Assembly (NCBI RefSeq): GCF_015206895.1
Contig: NZ_JADEXU010000092.1
Coordinates: 1-32,684 of the forward strand
Direction: 5' to 3'
DNA from: Nostoc sp. LEGE 12450
Lineage (GTDB): Bacteria > Cyanobacteriota > Cyanobacteriia > Cyanobacteriales > Nostocaceae
DNA: 32,684 bases
Positions 14,395 through 24,764 of this stretch are shown here, in pieces. The position numbers and the translations under genes are program-made. Under the pieces are notes generated by a model. The model had not been told where the DNA came from. It saw only the letters and a program-made list of their open reading frames with translations, and did not search any database. Position 1 is the first letter of the stretch; the number at the start of each line of letters is the position of its first letter.

Positions 14395-17300
14395 ATGATG
14401 ATTGCATTACCCGGATTTAAAATTCTCACTTTGCTAAAAGCAGGGGTAAAAGCAGTCATATACCGTGGAATCAAGGTTAAAGACCAGCGTCCGGTAATTA
14501 TCAAAGGATTGCGTCCAGAACAGTGTACACCCAATAATATTGAACAACTCAAGCATGAATATGCGATCGCTCAAAGGTTAAATATCGCCGCCGCAGTCCA
14601 GGTTTACGCCTTAGAGATGCACCAGGGAATCCCTTATTTGATTATGGAGGATTTTGAGGCGCGATCGCTTGACCAGTTGCTAGACCAATTTCAAGAACCT
14701 GTTTCGTTCTTAAAGATTGCTATTGAAATCACCAGCAAACTCGCACAAATTCACACTCATCACATTGTCCACAAAGATATTAAGCCACAAAATATCTTAG
14801 TTAACCTGGAAACCAGTCAGGTTAAAATTGCCGATTTTGGAATTGCTACTTTCATTCCATATCAGCAGCAAATAGTTAGTAGTTCCAGTCGTATTGAGGG
14901 CAGTTTACCATATCTATCACCTGAGCAAACCGGGCGGATGAATCGGGGAATTGACCATCGTAGCGATTTGTATTCACTGGGAGTCACCTTTTATGAGATG
15001 CTCACAGGTCAGCTACCATTTCAAGGCAAAGACCCATTAGAGTGGGTGCATTGTCATATTGCACAATCTCCGCCATCTCCGAAAAAGCTCAACTCTGATA
15101 TTCCCCAAATGCTCTGTGACATCATCATCAAATTGTTGTCAAAGGTTGCAGAACAGAGATATCAAAGCGCTTTAGGTTTGCAATTTGATCTGGAACGGTG
15201 CTTAAAGCAATTGGAGACAACCGGAGAAATTCAATCCTTTGTTTTGGGTGAGCAAGATATCTCAGAGCGCTTTCAAATTCCCCAAAAATTGTATGGGCGA
15301 GAACAAGAAATTGCCAAGCTTCTGCAAGCATTTGAGCGAGTTGTTACCCAAGGGAAACCAGAACTTGTGTGCGTCTCTGGGTATGCTGGGGTTGGTAAAT
15401 CTTCTCTAGTGAAGGAGATTCACAAGCCCATTGTGAGAGAACGCGGGGTTTTTATCTGTGGTAAGTTTGACCAGTACAAACGAGATATACCTTATTCCAC
15501 TATTGTTCAAGCTTTTCAAACACTCGCTCGACAAATTTTAACGCAGCCTGAAGATCAACTTGCCAATTGGAAAAAGCGAATACAAGCAGCATTAGGAAAT
15601 AATGGTAAATTAATCGCAGATGTAATTCCAGAAGTTGAATTAATCGTTGGAGAACAGCCACCTATACCAGAGTTAGGGCCTGCCGAATCTCAAAACCGAT
15701 TCAATTTAGTGTTTCAGAATTTTATCAGTGTCTTTGCTCAAAAAGAGCATCCACTAACTGTTTTTTTAGATGATATGCAGTGGGCAGACAGCGCTACTTT
15801 GAATTTAATTCAAAGCGTCATGACTGAATCTAGTATCCAGTATCTCTGCTTCATTTTAGCCTATCGAGATAATGAAGTAGATGTTGTGCATCCCTTTAGT
15901 TTGATGATAGGGAAGGTTTGCCAATATGGAGCAAGAATAACTGAAATTCTTCTTACTCCCTTGAATATTGTTTATATAAATCAGTTGATTGCTGATACCT
16001 TGCATAGTTCAGCAGAACGAGTAGAACCTCTTGCTCAATTGATTATCCAAAAAACTGATGGTAATCCTTTTTTTGTCACTGAGTTTCTGAAAACATTGCA
16101 TCAAGAAAATATGTTGAATTTTGATAGTCAACATCATGTTTGGCAATGGAATTTAGCTCAGATTGAAACCCAAGGGATTACAGATAATATTGTCAGTTTG
16201 ATGCTTGGGCGGATGCAAAAACTGCCATTTGCAACTCAAGAGGTGCTTAAGTTAGCCTCCTGTATTGGTAATCGTTTTAATTTAAAAATTTTAGCGATCG
16301 TTGGTGAACAATCTATTGAAGAAACAGCAAACGCACTTGTTGAAGCAATTTTAAGAGGATTAATTATCCCCATAGAGTCAGATGAAACTGTCGATCAAAA
16401 CTATCGTTTCTATCATGATCGAGTTCAACAAGCTGCATACTCCTTAATTGCTGATGAATCGAAGTCGGCAGTTCACCTGAGAATTGGGCGACTTTTGCTG
16501 AAGAATGCTAGTTATGAAAAAGGTAAAGAGCAAATCTTTGATTTAGTCAATCAACTCAATTTCGCTGTGGATCTAATTATTGAACAGGCAGAAAAAGATG
16601 AATTGATTCGGTTGAATTTAATTGCTGCTAAGAAGGCAAAAGCCTCTACAGCCTACACTCCTGCTAAAAAGTTTTTTAGCGTTGCCATAAATCTTTTAGC
16701 TGAAAATGCCTGGATTGAACAATATGAACAAACATTTACGCTATTCAGAGAACTAGCTGAGTGTGAATTCTTAACGGGAAATTTAGGACAAGCGCAAGAG
16801 TTATTTGAAATACTATTCAGTAAAGCAGCATCCTATATGGATAAATCTAATATTTATATGCTGCAAATCCGACTCTATCAAGTTGCAGGAAGGTATGAAG
16901 AAGCGCTGATATTGGGATTAGAAGCTTTAAAACTTTTTGGGGTGACATTCCCTGATACTAATGAGGAAGTGCAGGCTGCGATCGCAATTGAAAGAAAACA
17001 AATATTAACTAATCTAGGTAATAGACAAGTCTCTGATTTAATTAATTCTATAGTAATCCAAGATCCAAATATTAAAACAGTCATTAGTCTGTTGACGACT
17101 TTGGGGCCACCTACTTATCTTGGTAGACCTCATCTCTTTCCCTTAGTCGTACTTAAGGCAGTTAACTACTCACTCAAATTTGGGAATACGGAAGATTCCT
17201 GTTTTGCCTACAGCATGTATGCCATGTTATTGGTTTCCATCTTCCATGATATTCCTACAGGGTACGCATTTTCTAAGATGACAATTCAATTGAATGAAAA

Positions 17301-20300
17301 GTTTCACGACTTGAAACTTAGAGGAGTTGTTCTGCACATTCATGGAAGTCATATTAACGTTTGGTGTAACCACATTGCTACCGATATTCCATTTTTAGAG
17401 CAGGGATTTATCGGTTGTGTGGAAGCTGGTGATGTGACGATGGCAAACTACAACGGTTATCAAGGCTCGTGGCAAATTATCCAGTTAGGTTTTCCACTTG
17501 CAGAAACATATAAATCGCTAGAAAAATATACTGCATTCGCCCGTCAGTCTAAACATGAGACTGTCTACCAGACAATCAAACTACAGCAAATGCTACTGAT
17601 GAATCTGCGCGGATTGACTCACCACAATCTGACTCTCAGTAATGATGAATTTAATGAGTCATCCGCTTTATCTATCATTACAGATGCAGATTTTATTAGT
17701 GGAATTATTTTTTATAATATTATTAAATTAATTATATTTTTTACTTATGGGAAATATACAGATGCATTTAATTATGCCTTAGTATTGTCTAATTTCCCAG
17801 TAAAGACACTAGCATCACTAATTGAAACAGATTACATTTTATATTACTCATTGACTCTAACGGCTCTTTATCCTACAGTATCCTGTCAAAAGCAAGAACA
17901 GTTTTTACAATCCCTAGAATCCCATCAAAAGCAATTGCAATACTGGGCTAACCACTGCCCTGAAAACTTCTTACACAAGTCTCAATTAGTAGCGGCTGAA
18001 ATAGCTCGAATTCAAGGTCGAGACTTGGAAGCAATGCGCTTGTACGATCAATCAATTGCTTCAGCCCGTGAACAGGGATTTGTACAACATGAAGCTTTGG
18101 CTAATGAGCTAGGCGCTAAGTTTTACTTTGAGCGAAAGTTTGAACTAATTGCCAAAACTTACTTACAAGAAGCTAAAAATACATATCTGCGCTGGGAGGC
18201 ATCTGCTAAAGTTAAGCACCTCGAAGAGTCCTATCCTCAACTATTGCCACGACAACAGCTTGTCTCTAACGGAACGTTTTTCAGCACAGGTGAGCATTTG
18301 GACTTTTTATCAATAGTTAAAGCCTCTCAAACCATATCTAGTGAAATTGTGCTTTCGCGGTTGTTGAAGACATTAATGCAGATTGTCATCGAGCAAGCAG
18401 GAGCAGAAATCGGTTATTTATTGCTTGAACACGAGCAAAATTTGGTAATTGAAGTAGAAGCTAAAGTTAATCCTCAAGCTGAAAAACTCAATGTTTCTCG
18501 ACCTGTATTTCAAGGTGAAATTTCACAATTAATTCCGCAATCAATGCTGAATTATGTTCAACGAACTCAAGAAACAGTGATTTTGCAAAATGCCACTGAG
18601 CAAAATCTGTTTTCGGGGGACGAGTATGTAATCCACAAGCAACCTAAATCCGTACTTTGTTTACCGATCGCACGTCAGTCGAAATTACTTGGTATTTTGT
18701 ATCTAGAAAATAATCTCATCCCCAGTGCTTTTACACAGGAAAAACTTTCCGTACTGGAGATTTTGACATTTCAAATTGCTATTTCTCTAGAAAATGCTCG
18801 TCTTTATCAAGGTTTAGAGAACAGCCAAGAAAAACTAAACTTGGCATTGAAATCTGGCAAAATCGGCGTTTGGAGTTGGGATATTGCCAAAAATTTGTTT
18901 GACTGGGATGAGCAGGTTTATCAACTATTTGGGTTAACACCTGAAGTCTTTGTTGGCACTTCTGAAGCAATTTTAACTCGTCTACATCCAGATGATAGTC
19001 CATTGCTAGCTCAATCGTTGAGTCGAGCCATTAACGAAGGTGTGGAGCATGATTTAGAATATCGAATTATTCGAGATGATGGCAGTATTCGCTACCTAGC
19101 CTGCCGGGGAAAAGCCTTTTTCAACGAAGCAGGTAAAGCCACACACATGAGTGGTGTGGTGCTTGATATCACAGATCGCAAACAAGCTGAAGCCGAACGT
19201 ATCCAACTAATTCAAGAGCAAACCGCGCGACAGGAAGCAGAAGCCGATCAGCAACGAGCGGCATTTTTAGCTCAAGTCAGTGCAACCCTCGCTTCTTCCC
19301 TCGATTACGAAAGCACGCTAGCAAGTGTGGCAAACTTAGTTGTGCCTTACTTCGCCGATTGGTGCAGCGTTGATCTGCTGCAAGACAACCAATCAATCAA
19401 TCGGGTAGCAGTTGCTCACCGAGATCCAGAGAAAGTTAAACTCGGTTGGCAACTTCATCAGCGTTATCCCAGAAAGTTGGATGAACCGGGAGGTGTGCCT
19501 AAAGTACTGCGTACAGGAATTGCTGAAATGGTAACTGAAATTCCAGATGCACTGCTAGTAGCAGGTATTCCAGATGCAGAACATCTAAGGATTGTGCGTG
19601 AAATTGGTTTAAAGTCCTGTATAATGCTGCCCTTGATGGCACGTGAAAGAATTTTTGGTGCAATTTCCTTTTTTACAGCGGAATCAGAACGTCGTTACAG
19701 CACGGCTGACTTGTCACTAGCTGAAGATGTTGCCCATCGAGCGGCGATCGCTATCGATAATGCCCGCCTTTACCAAGAAGCACAGCAAGCACAAAAAACC
19801 GCAGAGCGAGCCTTAGAGCGCATTGCCCGTCTCCAATCCATCACAGCTGCCCTTTCAGAATCGCTGACACCAGCCCAAGTATCTGAAGTTATTGTAGAGC
19901 AAAGTATGGCTGGTTTAAGAGCCAGTTCAGCTCTCGTCGCCTTACTGAATGAAAACAAGACTGAACTAGAAATTGTGCGTACAGTTGGCTATAACCAAGA
20001 TTTAGTGGACGCTTGGCGGCATTTTCCTATTGATTCACCTTCCCCTTTAGCCGAAGCTGTGCGGACTGGAAAACCTGCTTGGGCGGAATCGAAACAAGGT
20101 AGAATAGCTCGTTACCCTCATCTAGCTGAAGCTTACGCCCAATATGACATTGATGCCTGGATTTCTATTCCATTGATGGTAGAGGGTTCGGCAGTTGGAG
20201 GTATAACTTTAGGATTTATTCAACTTCAAGAACTTAGTGAAGAAGATCAAGCGTTTATGTTGGCTGTTGCTCAACAATGCGCCCAAGCGATCGCTCGCGC

Positions 20301-21480
20301 CCACCTTTACGAAGCTGAACTGACGGCGCGGAATGCTGCTGAATCAGCAAACCGCATCAAAGATGAATTTTTAGCTGTGTTATCCCATGAACTGAGAACC
20401 CCGCTTAACCCCATTCTGGGTTGGACAAAGCTGATGCGGAGTCGCAAACTTGACCAAGCAACAAGCGATCGCGCCCTCGAAACCATTGAGCGCAATGCCA
20501 AATTACAAACCCAATTAATTGAAGATTTGCTTGATGTCTCCCGCATCCTTCAGGGTAAACTTAACCTCAACTTCGGCCCCATTAATTTGGTATCAGTCAT
20601 TGAAGCTGCGATCGAGACAGTGCGTTTATCAGCACAGGCTAAGTCCATCGAGATTCAGACAATTTTTGAATTTGGTGTCGGCTCAGTTTTAGGTGATGCC
20701 AATCGATTGCAACAAGTCATTTGGAATATCCTTTCCAATGCCATTAAGTTTACTCCTAGTGAGGGACAGGTAAAAATTAAATTAGAGCAGGTTGGCTCAC
20801 AGGTACAAATCTGCGTAACTGACACAGGGAAAGGGATTGCATCTGAGTTCTTACCTTATGTCTTTGATTATTTCCGTCAAGCAGATGGAGCCACAACCCG
20901 ACAATTCGGTGGTTTAGGTTTAGGACTAGCGATCGTCCGGCATCTTGTAGAACTTCATGGGGGAACTGTGCAAGCAGAAAGCCTGGGTGAAGAACAAGGA
21001 GCAACTTTCACTGTTAGACTTCCATGTTTACAGAATGAAAGTAAAGGAATTAAAGATAAAATAAATACCTCCTCACTGCTGCCAGATCAGTCCTTACCCT
21101 TATTTGGCTTAGAGATTCTAGTAGTGGATGATGACGCAGATATGCGAGAATTTTTACCTTTCATGCTGGAGCAATATGGGGCAACTGTGACATCTGTAGC
21201 CTCAGCCATTGCAGCTTTGACTGCACTGAGTCAATCCCAGCCAAATTTGATTATTAGCGATATTGGGATGCCAGAAATGGATGGTTACATGTTGATGCGA
21301 CAGATTAGGAGTCTAGAACCAGAGCAAGGTGGGACAATTCCCGCGATCGCTTTAACTGCCTATGCTGGAGAGATGGATTATCAGCAAGCGATCGCTGTCG
21401 GATTTCAACAGCATATTTCCAAACCTGTAGATCCAGAAGAATTGGTAAAGGCGATCGGATCGTTAATTAAAAGTTTGTAG
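14395..21480 (+). CDS. Giant hybrid Ser/Thr kinase-AAA-GAF-PAS-histidine kinase-receiver protein
   Basis: Multidomain signalling protein, 2361 residues. Order: Ser/Thr kinase domain at about 8-270 (Lys37; HKDIKPQN with Asp128; DFG Asp147; glycine loop degenerate); an AAA/STAND-type ATPase (Walker A GYAGVGKSS at 329-337, Walker B VFLDDMQWAD at 456-465); a long helical TPR-like region at about 740-1240; GAF at about 1307-1462; PAS at 1480-1590; GAF at 1622-1788; GAF at 1805-1970; HisKA with SHELRTP (His1998); HATPase with Asn2115 (N-box) and DTGKGI at 2143-2148; and a receiver (acidic Asp2245-2247, phospho-acceptor Asp2289, Lys2343). All catalytic residues appear intact, so both kinase chemistries look possible. 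This is the HstK-like type known in Anabaena and Nostoc; its stimulus is unknown. GGAG at 14383-14386 lies eight bases before the ATG. It is followed, 427 bp on, by a cyclase gene. Confidence 0.96.
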   Translation: MMIALPGFKILTLLKAGVKAVIYRGIKVKDQRPVIIKGLRPEQCTPNNIEQLKHEYAIAQRLNIAAAVQVYALEMHQGIPYLIMEDFEARSLDQLLDQFQEPVSFLKIAIEITSKLAQIHTHHIVHKDIKPQNILVNLETSQVKIADFGIATFIPYQQQIVSSSSRIEGSLPYLSPEQTGRMNRGIDHRSDLYSLGVTFYEMLTGQLPFQGKDPLEWVHCHIAQSPPSPKKLNSDIPQMLCDIIIKLLSKVAEQRYQSALGLQFDLERCLKQLETTGEIQSFVLGEQDISERFQIPQKLYGREQEIAKLLQAFERVVTQGKPELVCVSGYAGVGKSSLVKEIHKPIVRERGVFICGKFDQYKRDIPYSTIVQAFQTLARQILTQPEDQLANWKKRIQAALGNNGKLIADVIPEVELIVGEQPPIPELGPAESQNRFNLVFQNFISVFAQKEHPLTVFLDDMQWADSATLNLIQSVMTESSIQYLCFILAYRDNEVDVVHPFSLMIGKVCQYGARITEILLTPLNIVYINQLIADTLHSSAERVEPLAQLIIQKTDGNPFFVTEFLKTLHQENMLNFDSQHHVWQWNLAQIETQGITDNIVSLMLGRMQKLPFATQEVLKLASCIGNRFNLKILAIVGEQSIEETANALVEAILRGLIIPIESDETVDQNYRFYHDRVQQAAYSLIADESKSAVHLRIGRLLLKNASYEKGKEQIFDLVNQLNFAVDLIIEQAEKDELIRLNLIAAKKAKASTAYTPAKKFFSVAINLLAENAWIEQYEQTFTLFRELAECEFLTGNLGQAQELFEILFSKAASYMDKSNIYMLQIRLYQVAGRYEEALILGLEALKLFGVTFPDTNEEVQAAIAIERKQILTNLGNRQVSDLINSIVIQDPNIKTVISLLTTLGPPTYLGRPHLFPLVVLKAVNYSLKFGNTEDSCFAYSMYAMLLVSIFHDIPTGYAFSKMTIQLNEKFHDLKLRGVVLHIHGSHINVWCNHIATDIPFLEQGFIGCVEAGDVTMANYNGYQGSWQIIQLGFPLAETYKSLEKYTAFARQSKHETVYQTIKLQQMLLMNLRGLTHHNLTLSNDEFNESSALSIITDADFISGIIFYNIIKLIIFFTYGKYTDAFNYALVLSNFPVKTLASLIETDYILYYSLTLTALYPTVSCQKQEQFLQSLESHQKQLQYWANHCPENFLHKSQLVAAEIARIQGRDLEAMRLYDQSIASAREQGFVQHEALANELGAKFYFERKFELIAKTYLQEAKNTYLRWEASAKVKHLEESYPQLLPRQQLVSNGTFFSTGEHLDFLSIVKASQTISSEIVLSRLLKTLMQIVIEQAGAEIGYLLLEHEQNLVIEVEAKVNPQAEKLNVSRPVFQGEISQLIPQSMLNYVQRTQETVILQNATEQNLFSGDEYVIHKQPKSVLCLPIARQSKLLGILYLENNLIPSAFTQEKLSVLEILTFQIAISLENARLYQGLENSQEKLNLALKSGKIGVWSWDIAKNLFDWDEQVYQLFGLTPEVFVGTSEAILTRLHPDDSPLLAQSLSRAINEGVEHDLEYRIIRDDGSIRYLACRGKAFFNEAGKATHMSGVVLDITDRKQAEAERIQLIQEQTARQEAEADQQRAAFLAQVSATLASSLDYESTLASVANLVVPYFADWCSVDLLQDNQSINRVAVAHRDPEKVKLGWQLHQRYPRKLDEPGGVPKVLRTGIAEMVTEIPDALLVAGIPDAEHLRIVREIGLKSCIMLPLMARERIFGAISFFTAESERRYSTADLSLAEDVAHRAAIAIDNARLYQEAQQAQKTAERALERIARLQSITAALSESLTPAQVSEVIVEQSMAGLRASSALVALLNENKTELEIVRTVGYNQDLVDAWRHFPIDSPSPLAEAVRTGKPAWAESKQGRIARYPHLAEAYAQYDIDAWISIPLMVEGSAVGGITLGFIQLQELSEEDQAFMLAVAQQCAQAIARAHLYEAELTARNAAESANRIKDEFLAVLSHELRTPLNPILGWTKLMRSRKLDQATSDRALETIERNAKLQTQLIEDLLDVSRILQGKLNLNFGPINLVSVIEAAIETVRLSAQAKSIEIQTIFEFGVGSVLGDANRLQQVIWNILSNAIKFTPSEGQVKIKLEQVGSQVQICVTDTGKGIASEFLPYVFDYFRQADGATTRQFGGLGLGLAIVRHLVELHGGTVQAESLGEEQGATFTVRLPCLQNESKGIKDKINTSSLLPDQSLPLFGLEILVVDDDADMREFLPFMLEQYGATVTSVASAIAALTALSQSQPNLIISDIGMPEMDGYMLMRQIRSLEPEQGGTIPAIALTAYAGEMDYQQAIAVGFQQHISKPVDPEELVKAIGSLIKSL

Positions 21481-21906
21481 TCAGCGGCTCTAGTACAGTA
21501 CAGCGTAAATAAACCACCTATTCTAAATCAATAAAATTCTTACGCTGTATTCATTTTAACTTTTGACTTTTGACTTCCGCCTTGCGTACTAGCCCTACTT
21601 TGTTTGCGTAGCATCTCGGAGAGAGGTCTGGATCTGCTCACTAAGAGATACGGTTAGCATTGTTTTATCGGTTAAATCAGAGGGGTCTGACCCTCTATTT
21701 CGCATCTGTATCCGTCATTGGGAAAGGGTTTTGTTCAAATATGGCTGTTAGTAATCAATTTCCACCCTTATTCACAGGATGACGCTAGCTAAACAAGCGA
21801 TTAAACTATGGATAATATCAAGGCATTGTTGTTTTTAGCACAACTTACATAAATTTCATCTCATTCTTAAATCTAAAATCTCATCCTGCTATATAAAATA
21901 CCAGTT
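21481..21906. other. Intergenic region before the cyclase gene
   Basis: No gene in this stretch. An inverted repeat TACAGCGTAA (21499-21508) / TTACGCTGTA (21540-21549) lies just past the kinase stop. A STRR run (TTTTRAC)3 is at 21554-21574. A GC-rich palindrome AGAGGG-GTCTGA-CCCTCT lies at 21679-21696. Further on, the last 100 bp are AT-rich and probably hold the cyclase promoter. Confidence 0.5.
21554..21574. repeat. STRR heptamers (TTTTRAC)3
   Basis: TTTTAAC TTTTGAC TTTTGAC form a tandem heptamer run, typical STRR sequence. Confidence 0.6.
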
Positions 21907-24492
21907 ATGTCAGTGTATCAAGGAAGTTATGGGGAAACCACCGATTTGATTATTGGTGTTCACAACCAAGAAAACCTCGAATTACAAACAAATTCTGCTC
22001 CTGTGGGCGCTCTTGCCACAAGGAAAGGAAATTTTTCTACGTTTCTTGCTCCCCTGACTCAAGATACTTTTAAGCAGGTCGTTCAGGATGTCGAGCAAAA
22101 ATTACAGATTGTTCATCAAACCCTATCAATGCTGGATTCTCAGGGGTTTGAAACTCTTCTGCAAGAAATGTTGCATTCGATTACCTTAAAAACCGGGGAA
22201 TTACTGGGGGCAGACCGAACAACGATATTTTTATTGGATGAAGAAAAACAAGAACTTTGGTCGATTTTAGCTGAGGGGGAAGGCGATCGCTCTTTAGAAA
22301 TTCGTATCCCCGCCGATAAAGGAATTGCTGGTGAAGTCGCTACTTTCAAACAAGTTATCAATATTCCCTTTGATTTTTATAACGATCCGCGATCGCATTT
22401 TGCCCAAGAACAAGAAAAAAGAACTGGCTACCGCACTTACACCATGTTGGCTTTGCCACTGTTAAATGAACATGGGCAGTTAGTTGCAGTAGTACAATTA
22501 CTGAATAAATTAAAATCTGGGAATAATCACGCCGCTCCCCTTGCAGAGCGCGTTGATACCAAAGGTTTTCTCTCTGCTGACGAACAATTATTTCAAGAAT
22601 TTGCCCCTTCGATTCGCCTGATTTTAGAATCCTCGCGCTCTTTTTATGTCGCCACCCAAAAACAAAGAGCAGTGGCGGCGCTCATGAAGGCCATCAAGTC
22701 CCTCTCTCAAAGCAGCCTCGACTTAGAGGACACCCTGAAGCGGGTAATGGATGAAGCCAAGGAACTGATGAATGCTGATCGCAGTACACTATGGTTAATA
22801 GACCACGATCGCCATGAATTGTGGACGAAAATCACTCAGGATGATGGTTCAACTAAAGAGTTGCGAGTCCCCGTAGGTAAAGGCTTTGCTGGTATAGTAG
22901 CGGCTTCTGGCAAAAAACTGAATATTGCCTTTGATTTGTACCACCATCCTGACTCTGATACAGCTAAACTACTCGACCAGCAAAATGGCTATCGCACTTG
23001 TAGCTTACTTTGTATGCCAGTATTCAACGCCGATCAACAACTGATTGGTGTTACCCAACTCGTAAATAAAAAGAAAACTGGTGATTTTCCCGCTTATAAT
23101 CCAGCTGATTGGCCCAAAGCTCCCGACTGCTTCCAAGCTAGCTTTGACCGCAACGATGAAGAATTCATGGAAGCTTTTAATATTCAAGCCGGAGTTGCGC
23201 TGCAAAATGCCCAGTTGTTTGCCACAGTCAAGCAACAAGAACAAATGCAACGAGATATTCTGCGTAGTCTTTCCAATGGAGTGGTTTCCACTGATAAAAC
23301 TGGCTTAATTATCGCCGCTAATGAAAGCGCCCAACGTTTGCTAGGACTGGGAATAGATGACCGTTTAGAAGGTAAATTAGTTAATGATGTCATTGGCATC
23401 AAAGAAGGCGACTTTAGCAAGTGGTATCAAGATGCTTTACATGCAGTTGACTTAAAAGGTCGCCAGCAATATTACCCTGATCGTACACTCATAACAACTG
23501 GTACAGAACAGCACAGTATTAATTTATCCATTAACACAATTGCCGATGCTAGCGACAACGAGCAAGTCCGGGGGGCGCTGGTGGTGATGGAAGATATCAG
23601 TGATGAAAAGCGGCTCAAGAGTACGATGTACCGCTACATGACCCAGGAATTAGCCGAAGAACTGCTGAAATTAGATGATGCTAAACTAGGAGGCGATCGC
23701 AAAGAAGTTTCGATTTTATTTTCTGATATTCGCGGCTACACCACTTTAACGGAAAACTTAGAAGCAGAAGAAGTGGTAAGTATGCTCAATGAATATTTTG
23801 AATCAATGGTGGAGGCAGTCTTTAAACATAAAGGCACGCTTGACAAATACATCGGCGATGCGATTATGGCTGTGTTTGGTTCTCCTCTTGCATTAGAAGA
23901 ACACGCTTGGATGGCAGTGCAAACATCCTTAGAAATGCGCGTTCGTCTGCACGAATTTAATCAACGTCGCTATGTAGATGATAAGCCCAGAATTAAAATC
24001 GGCATTGGTATCAACTCAGATACTGTAATTAGTGGGAATATTGGCTCTAGTAAACGGATGGAATTTACCGCCATTGGTGATGGTGTTAATCTTGGCTCTC
24101 GATTAGAAAGTGTCAGCAAACAATATGGTTGCGACATTATTATTAGCCATAACACTTTTAAACCCTGCCAAGATAATATTTGGGCTAGGGAACTAGATTA
24201 CATTCGTGTCAAAGGCAGAAACGAGCCAGTAGCCATCTATGAATTACTCGGTTTGCGTTCCAACCCGATTGAAAGCGAAAAATTGCAAGTCATTGAGCAT
24301 TATCACAAAGGACGCGAGTATTATCTCAAACGCGATTTTAACCGTGCTAGGGCTGAATTTGCCCTGGTTTTAGCAGCAGACAACCAAGATAAAGCTGCTA
24401 TGTTGCATCTTTTACGTTGTCAGCATTGGTTACAATCACCTCCAACAGAGTCAGATTGGGATGAAGGTGTCTGGACATTTCAAGAGAAATAA
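21907..24492 (+). CDS. cyaB: GAF-GAF-PAS class III adenylyl cyclase (CyaB type)
   Basis: Makes cAMP from ATP; soluble. It has 861 residues, about the size and domain order I recall for Anabaena CyaB1/CyaB2: GAF-A (about 70-245), GAF-B (about 260-440), PAS (about 450-570), class III catalytic domain (about 590-780) and a TPR-like tail. Both GAF domains carry the NKxnFx3DE-type motif linked to cyclic-nucleotide binding (NKLKSG...FLSADE; NKKKTG...FDRNDE). In the catalytic domain the two metal aspartates are Asp607 (FSDIRGYT) and Asp651 (DKYIGDA); the adenine-selecting pair is Lys647 and Thr721 (EFTAIGD), with Thr in the usual Asp position; Asn728 and Arg732 are the transition-state residues. The anabaenal relatives are activated by cAMP itself through GAF. 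A terminator hairpin follows at 24527-24565. Confidence 0.95.
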   Translation: MSVYQGSYGETTDLIIGVHNQENLELQTNSAPVGALATRKGNFSTFLAPLTQDTFKQVVQDVEQKLQIVHQTLSMLDSQGFETLLQEMLHSITLKTGELLGADRTTIFLLDEEKQELWSILAEGEGDRSLEIRIPADKGIAGEVATFKQVINIPFDFYNDPRSHFAQEQEKRTGYRTYTMLALPLLNEHGQLVAVVQLLNKLKSGNNHAAPLAERVDTKGFLSADEQLFQEFAPSIRLILESSRSFYVATQKQRAVAALMKAIKSLSQSSLDLEDTLKRVMDEAKELMNADRSTLWLIDHDRHELWTKITQDDGSTKELRVPVGKGFAGIVAASGKKLNIAFDLYHHPDSDTAKLLDQQNGYRTCSLLCMPVFNADQQLIGVTQLVNKKKTGDFPAYNPADWPKAPDCFQASFDRNDEEFMEAFNIQAGVALQNAQLFATVKQQEQMQRDILRSLSNGVVSTDKTGLIIAANESAQRLLGLGIDDRLEGKLVNDVIGIKEGDFSKWYQDALHAVDLKGRQQYYPDRTLITTGTEQHSINLSINTIADASDNEQVRGALVVMEDISDEKRLKSTMYRYMTQELAEELLKLDDAKLGGDRKEVSILFSDIRGYTTLTENLEAEEVVSMLNEYFESMVEAVFKHKGTLDKYIGDAIMAVFGSPLALEEHAWMAVQTSLEMRVRLHEFNQRRYVDDKPRIKIGIGINSDTVISGNIGSSKRMEFTAIGDGVNLGSRLESVSKQYGCDIIISHNTFKPCQDNIWARELDYIRVKGRNEPVAIYELLGLRSNPIESEKLQVIEHYHKGREYYLKRDFNRARAEFALVLAADNQDKAAMLHLLRCQHWLQSPPTESDWDEGVWTFQEK

Positions 24493-24526
24493 GTGACTTT
24501 GCTAAATCGAACCAGTAATTATCATC

Positions 24527-24565
24527 TTTCTTGAGTTTTCAGCCAGAGGCTGAAAGCTCAAGAAA
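24527..24565 (+). terminator. Terminator hairpin of the cyclase gene
   Basis: TTTCTTGAG-TTTTCAGCC and GGCTGAAAG-CTCAAGAAA pair over nearly the whole length around a 3-base AGA loop (one extra base and one mismatch). It begins 35 bp after the stop codon. No strong T-run follows, so it may be bidirectional or mainly protect the transcript end. Confidence 0.6.
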
Positions 24566-24764
24566 AATTGAGTATTTATTAAAAAGCAAAATCTATTTAA
24601 ATTATTTTTTAAAATATCTTAATATTTCTCAATTAAGTTTAAAAAATCTTGGGGTTGGATTAAGAATCAATTAAGATAAGTCGCTTTGTAAAGGTTAGTT
24701 GATATTCCTTGTCAAACTGCTGGTGAAGTTAGAAACTAAGAAATACAACACACGCAATTATTTT

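Noticed and set aside
21679..21696. Palindrome AGAGGGGTCTGACCCTCT as tRNA or structured RNA
   Set aside because: No acceptor stem, T-loop or anticodon arm can be built around it; a simple hairpin only.
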